Shown: piece after piece, positions 1 through 35,000 of the stretch
Layout: every line of letters begins with the position of its first letter
How positions within the stretch are numbered: position 1 is the first letter of the stretch
Source: Chrysomallon squamiferum
Lineage: Eukaryota; Mollusca; Gastropoda; Neomphalida; Peltospiridae
Length of the DNA stretch: 35,000 nucleotides
Direction: 5' to 3'
NCBI GenBank assembly: GCA_012295275.1
Contig: CM022667.1
Location: 2,777,001 to 2,812,000 of the forward strand
Notes under the pieces: model-generated
What the model was told of the DNA's origin: nothing
Seen by the model: the letters and a program-made list of their open reading frames with translations, nothing else
Database searches by the model: none
Program-made: the position numbers and the translations under genes

Positions 1-356
1 TTAGTGTAAAAGTTTTGACTTCTTACAAACAGTATGACGATAAACGAGACGTACAGCATTTGTTCTGGAAGTGATGTCCCCAGAACATTAAGGGAATATC
101 TAGGATTTTTATTTATTTTTATTTTTTTCAGAGCTCCAGCGATGTCAAAAATAACATTTCACAATACGTTACCGCGTATTACCCATTATCGTTATTATAC
201 TTATTTTTCTAACATAATAAAATTTCCACACAGTTCTTCGGTGACTGTTAAGAATTTAAACGATCCCTGAAAACAACAACAGTCTGAGAAAAAAAAAAAC
301 TGGTATAATGTGAAGAGTAAGATAATAAAGACGTCAAAGGTTTATTTTTTTCTTAC
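1..356. other. Presumed first intron of the second gene
   Basis: AT-rich DNA with poly-A/T runs. No acceptor plus coding segment could be supported; the second exon probably lies outside the window. Confidence 0.5.
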
Positions 357-435
357 CTTTGTTTAGTTTCTTTCTGAGATTAGTAGCCTGAACGGCGGCT
401 ATAACCGCCAGGATGAGTAGAAATGGTTGCCTCAT
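357..435 (-). CDS. First exon of a second secreted-protein gene (signal peptide; 3' partial)
   Basis: ATG at 435-433 and strong donor AAAG|GTAAGA at 356; 79 bp, phase 1 out. Encodes MRQPFLLILAVIAAVQA followed by TNLRKKLNK. This is a textbook signal peptide: a basic start, a hydrophobic core and a likely cleavage after VQA. A TATA box and initiator lie just upstream. The phase-1 exit would accept the phase-1 modules used by the neighbouring gene, so it may be a tandem paralogue, but no further exon was recognised in positions 1-356. Confidence 0.75.
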
Positions 436-464
436 ATCGAGGCTGTCTCCTACAGGTTTAAAAA

Positions 465-470
465 CTCTGA
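465..470 (-). promoter_or_regulatory. Initiator-like TCAGAG, predicted start site at 468
   Basis: TCAGAG on the minus strand at the expected distance from the TATA box. It would give a 5' UTR of 33 nt (468-436). Confidence 0.45.
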
Positions 471-490
471 TAAGAAAAACACGGTTCCGT

Positions 491-497
491 TTTTATA
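491..497 (-). promoter_or_regulatory. TATA box (TATAAAA) of the second gene
   Basis: TATAAAA on the minus strand, its first T 29 nt upstream of the initiator A at 468 and about 60 nt upstream of the ATG. Spacing fits a classical TATA-dependent promoter. Confidence 0.65.
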
Positions 498-499
498 GT

Positions 500-2731
500 C
501 ACGTCTTATCTTTTGGTCTCATTCGATTGTTGACGGATTGGTGTTGCGTTGTGGAACGTTCTTATCTGAGTGATATGGCGCAAAAAAAGAAAAAAAAAAG
601 ATATAAAAGGAAAAAAAAGAAAAAAAAAAGAGGTATGATGATTATATGCAATAATGCAGCGATCTAAATTGAAAACTGATTATACAAACGTTTTTGGTTT
701 TTGGTTTATTGGAGTATATTTAATTTTTGTGTATGGTTTCCTGTTTATTGTTGTTGTTGTTGTTGTTATTATTTTTATTGTTATATTTATTATTATCGTT
801 GTTCTTGTGGTCGTCGTCGTAGTTGTTGATACAGACGATCCACTTTTTTTGCGCATATACGGTTCCAATACGGTGCCGAAGTGACGTATTTTTTTAGCTT
901 ATACATATTCATAATTTGAAATCCCACCAACAGATACTACTAAGCATTTCTAAAATACATTCAAGTCACATTGACCAAAATATTCTCTCGTTGCCACAAT
1001 AAGCATACAATTTACTATACGGTTTTTTTAATTTTCTAAATCCCCTTAGTCAGAACCACGATTGCGACAGATTATGTTATTATTATTATTTCATACTTGT
1101 TGTTTTTCTTACCATAAGTTTGACTAAGGATTTGTTAGGATCATTTAGGAGCTGTTAGAGTAACTAAGGAGCGATTTATTTGTTATTTATTTATTTATTT
1201 ATTTAATTATTTATTTATTTATTTATATTTATTCATTCACTTATTTTTATAGTTTTTAATTTTTAATTTTTATTTAATTTTTTTTTTTAATTTATATATA
1301 TATATATAATTTTGTTGTTGTCGTCGATGTTATCTATTCCTGACGGTGTCTGTTTGGTTGTCTCTCTTTTTATCTCTGTCTAACATACATTTAATTATAT
1401 AACAGAGCAGTATGATACATATACATATATTATAAAGATTTATCTTCTCATTTTAATCTCCACTTATCTCCACCTCCCCCTCACCAGATGTCACTTTTCA
1501 CACGAAGTAAAATGCGCAGAAGTTTACTGATATGAATGAAGTCAAATGAATGGAAGAACAAATTGAGTAACAGACGAACGAACGCAAAACCGATCAAATG
1601 AATAAATAAAGATTGATGAATGATTTTTATAAAGGACCGATGATTGAATGAATGAATGAAGGACAAGGCTGACGGGGTAAATAAATCAAGAAAAGAAAGA
1701 AAAGAAGGAACAAATGATCGAATTAAGAATTTTTACGTATGAAGGAAACATTAAAAATAATGGATGAAAAAACGGAAAGACAAGGGGTGACAAAGACGAA
1801 TTAAAATGTGTTTTAATGCTTTGAGATTTTTGTATTTTGATCTGAACATAATTTTACAATGAAAGATTCACAAAGACATTTATTGCCATCTTTCTAACAA
1901 TAGGCGACGTAATCAGTAACAGCAAGGAATCTTTTACCCGCACTTTACGTTTGACACACACACAAAAAATGTAACAGTTAGTATGTTTGTCCGTCAACTA
2001 GTTTATTGATTTTTTTATTTTCTTTGTTTCTTCCTTTCTTTCTTTCTTTCTTTTTTAAAATTGTAGATCAAATATTCTTTATGTTTGTGCGTTCGTTTGC
2101 TCATTTGTTTATATGTATATATGTGTGTGTGCGTGTGTGTGTTTTGTGTATGTGTTTGTGTAGGCAGATAGGTATATTACAGGTATAAATGTAGATATAT
2201 GTTTATTTATTTACTTGTGATATCAAAAACAGATAATACTGAAAAAGAATATGGCCACATTCACTTCAGTATTTCACCTACAAGAATTACTTTTAAGTTG
2301 GCGTCTGTAAATAAAACAATAAACTGGACAGAAAGAAATATCGCAAGTAATATTCTACAATTCCAAAAGAGCGTTACATTTGTTTCTGGAAACAGAGCTT
2401 TCGATTAAAATATATTATAGAGAATACTCTCCGACTTACGTGTAGAGGTCTTTCTACGATTCTTGTGTAAGTCGAAATATACACATAGCTTATTCTGTAC
2501 TTGTGGGCTTCAAAGAAGTAACAATATTAATTATTTAATTATAAAAAAATGTTTTTAAAAAACCCACGGTAAAGCTAGGTAATTTGAATATGCCTATGTC
2601 GGGGAGCGTGTATGTTATAATATGTTGACGTCACTATGTAAACGGTTTAGTTATGACGTCACTCCATTGTTAAGCACTGCGGAGTTCGCCTGACGGTAGT
2701 TTGATCATCTTGATGTTAGAAATACATGAAG

Positions 2732-2768
<37 letters not shown>

Positions 2769-3053
2769 AAACAGCAACCTGAAGTAAAACTAGAAACAGA
2801 GAACCACTTCAGTAAGTTATTCATTTATTTATTTTATTTATTAATTTATTTATTCATTTTGTTGTTGTTATTTTTAATATTTCTTTTTGTTATTCTTTCG
2901 AATGTCATTATTATTATTATTATTATTCCTCTCTTTTAATTTGGTCTCACTGTGCTATAGTATGTGTGTATGTATGTGTGTATGTATGTGTGTATAAAGT
3001 TCAATAAAATTATATATATAGTTGTTAATAAGAGAGATAACACACATCTGTGT

Positions 3054-3104
<51 letters not shown>

Positions 3105-3427
3105 GTTTTTTGCCTAATGAAGAAAGTAGGAATATGTTGACATCTTTTTTCCACTTTTTTGTTGGATTGACGTCCTGCTACTAAACTATATTTAAGAATT
3201 AGAAATCTAAATCACAATTTGTTACTGGTATAGTACAATGATTTTAGTTCAACAGAGTTTACTCAAGATTATTATTAAGCAAATTTTACAGTAATATGGC
3301 AATGAAAAACAAGAAAAAAACGTTTCTGATCCGATGCAGTTTTACATAGCACATGAAAATAATGAATTTTTAGTCGTTTATTTTTGAAAGAATGTTTTTT
3401 TTTTTTAAATAATAATAATAGTAACAA

Positions 3428-3489
<62 letters not shown>

Positions 3490-4240
3490 ATAATAATCTT
3501 TATTTAACAAATAATTGTGGGTGTTTGCCGGTGAATCAGTAAATTTGATCCCCACGTGACAATCGTTCCGGTTTTCATGATTTGTTTAAATGTTGTTTAT
3601 AAAATGAAGATCTTCTTCTGGATTTGTTTCAACATACTCTGTTATGTTTGGAAAGATACACAGTTACCCAACTTGTAGAAAATTAAATGGTTTACAAAAT
3701 AACCTGAAATTTATTTGCTCTGTATTACGTCATAATGTAAAACGTATTTTATTGTTGTAATTTTATTTGACACACATATGTTAATAAATAATATACTCTC
3801 TTGCTGTTGTACTAAATGACAAAGAAAAAGAAGAAAAATGTTTTGCACCTCTGAAACAGTTTATATGACGTCATATAGCACGTCATATATGACCATCGAA
3901 CTAAGAGAAGAGGAAATCTGCTGGTGCCAAGAGGTGTGTAGTAGTCTTAAATGAGCAGTAACTCTTCGTACGCATTTTCCCAGATTCCAAGAAAATACGT
4001 AAAATGGGATTAGAAATGGCAGATGGGGCGCAAGAACGATAACTCCCGAATTACTTTTCATAAATTTAAACTTACACCGAGTGAGAACAGCACAAACACG
4101 AATTTATTAACATATAGCGAAAAAGGAAAAAAAAAAAAAAAAAAAAAAAATACAAACAAATAATTAAGAGAATAATACTGAGTGACATTTCTACCAAGGA
4201 TATATATATATATATATATTTTTTTTTTTTAAATAAAACA
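500..4240. other. Intergenic region with microsatellites
   Basis: No supported exon. Contents include polypurine at 580-632, TTG triplets near 748-770, (ATTT)n at 1180-1225, GT at 2120-2165, TA at 2735-2763, GA at 3056-3102, TAG triplets at 3431-3490, poly-A at 4129-4150 and TA at 4200-4219. Three TGACGTCA palindromes lie at 2626, 2654 and 3866. Short open frames here look random. Confidence 0.7.
535..567 (-). promoter_or_regulatory. CCAAT box and GATA-type site upstream of the second gene
   Basis: CCAAT on the minus strand at 541-537, 40 bp upstream of the TATA box. An AGATAAG word lies at 567-561 and another at 511-505. These are short words found by eye; their position fits a core-proximal promoter. 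Confidence 0.4.
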
Positions 4241-4250
4241 AAAACGAGAG

Positions 4251-4256
4251 TTTATT
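4251..4256 (-). terminator. Poly(A) signal AATAAA
   Basis: AATAAA on the minus strand about 130 nt after the stop codon. It implies a short 3' UTR ending near 4235. AT richness makes chance matches common, and other AATAAA words lie further on. Confidence 0.55.
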
Positions 4257-4385
4257 ATTTATATATTATTTATACAGCCATATGAAGAGAACATGAATTC
4301 ACAGATATTGCAGATTGCTCTTGTATATATATTGTCTGTACATATATGTAACAGAATTGTTTTTTAATCAGTGACTTATGTGTGT

Positions 4386-34355
<29,970 letters not shown>

Positions 34356-34389
34356 CTGTCAAATAAACAGGTTATTAATAATAACAACA

Positions 34390-34436
<47 letters not shown>

Positions 34437-34542
34437 CACTACCACTACTATAATAATAACAAAAACAGAAACAATACTAACAAAAACAACAGCACTAATA
34501 ACAATAATGATATGATGATGTTGTTGCTGTTGTTATCGTCGT

Positions 34543-34573
<31 letters not shown>

Positions 34574-34998
34574 TTGTGCTGTATGGAAGTAAAGGCTGAA
34601 ATATTTATGCTATAACAATCTTATCTTTAATTTTAGCAGTATATTTAATACAGCTGTGAAATAAATACTGGATTTTTTTAACAATTTTTTTAACAATCTT
34701 CTGACAAATACTACCCTTACAATGATATTCTTATTTCTTTACGAATTTATGGAGTATATTCTTAATGATTATATCTGTAATATAGGAATGAATATATAAA
34801 TACTGTAATACTAAAATCATTATTTATATAAAACATTAATGATATTTATTTATTTATAATATTGACATAATATATACATTTAATTTATATCATATTAAAG
34901 TGTGTGTGTTGTGTGTGTGTTTGTGTGTGTGTGTATGTGTGTGTGTCTGTGTGTGTGTGTCTGTGTGTGTGTCTCTGTGTGTGTGTGTGTGTGTATAC
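34356..34998. repeat. Intron upstream of exon 1: microsatellites
   Basis: No exon was found. It holds a CTA/CCA trinucleotide tract at about 34391-34450, mixed AAC/AAT triplets to 34510, a TA dinucleotide run at about 34544-34569, AT-rich unique DNA and a GT dinucleotide tract at about 34901-34994 that ends at the splice donor next to the window edge. Confidence 0.8.
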
Positions 34999-35000
34999 CT
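34999..35000 (-). CDS. Probable last bases of the preceding VWC first-half exon
   Basis: The last two bases read AG on the minus strand and are followed by GTATAC, a fair donor. Exon 1 starts with a single A that completes a codon, so AG plus A gives Arg. This is the same phase-2 junction and residue seen in other modules (for example exon 2 to exon 3). Only two bases are visible, so this rests on phase and on the module order. Confidence 0.4.

Noticed and set aside
413-667. 84-residue plus-strand frame with a Lys-rich tail
   Set aside because: Overlaps the minus-strand signal-peptide exon and promoter; the tail is a polypurine tract.
2199-2408. 69-residue plus-strand frame in the intergenic region
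   Set aside because: No recognisable motif, no splice or promoter context; length expected by chance in AT-rich DNA.
3861-4061. 66-residue minus-strand frame just downstream of the large gene
   Set aside because: No domain features; lies beyond the poly(A) signal. Could be a repeat fragment but nothing supports a gene.

Overview
Metazoan nuclear DNA, very AT-rich and crowded with microsatellites. The protein domains and repeat content suggest a lophotrochozoan, most likely a mollusc; this is inference, as no species-diagnostic marker was seen. There is no prokaryotic-style gene, rRNA or tRNA that I can support. All convincing genes lie on the minus strand, so genes read from high to low coordinates.

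Main gene, about 35000 down to about 4250 (minus; its 5' end lies outside the window). I could join 44 consecutive exons (34355 to 4386). Every junction keeps frame and codon phase, apart from a one-base anomaly in exon 5. The exons encode about 2,296 residues of a secreted-type, cysteine-rich modular protein. Order from the N-terminal side: (1) the second half of one von Willebrand factor C (VWC) domain and then 15 complete VWC domains. Each domain is split over two exons, a first half of about 115 bp with 5 Cys and a second half with 5 Cys followed by a Pro/Thr/Gly-rich linker. Module borders are phase 1 and the internal intron is phase 2. (2) Three ShKT six-cysteine domains (14900 to 13386). 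(3) A small Ser/Thr exon and a Gly-rich exon. (4) A fibrinogen-C-like globular domain on four exons (9887 to 7898). (5) A 27-bp microexon. (6) Two linker-poor VWC domains, a stop codon at 4386-4388 and a poly(A) signal at 4251-4256. The first twelve VWC modules show a period-four pattern, pointing to duplication of eight-exon blocks of about 5.2-5.8 kb.

Second gene, from about 468 leftwards (minus; 3' part outside the window): a TATA box, initiator, short 5' UTR and an exon encoding a signal peptide, ending in a phase-1 donor. It is the start of another secreted protein, in tandem with the large gene.

The 3.7 kb between the genes (about 500-4240) and the introns hold microsatellites, minisatellites, two possible hAT transposon ends and a CpG-richer block in the longest intron. 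The most unusual pattern is that several minisatellites begin at the 5' splice site of an exon and reiterate the exon end plus the splice donor, giving arrays of decoy donors. Together the genes look like an extracellular matrix, mucus, adhesive or shell-matrix type locus; that role is inferred from domain content only.
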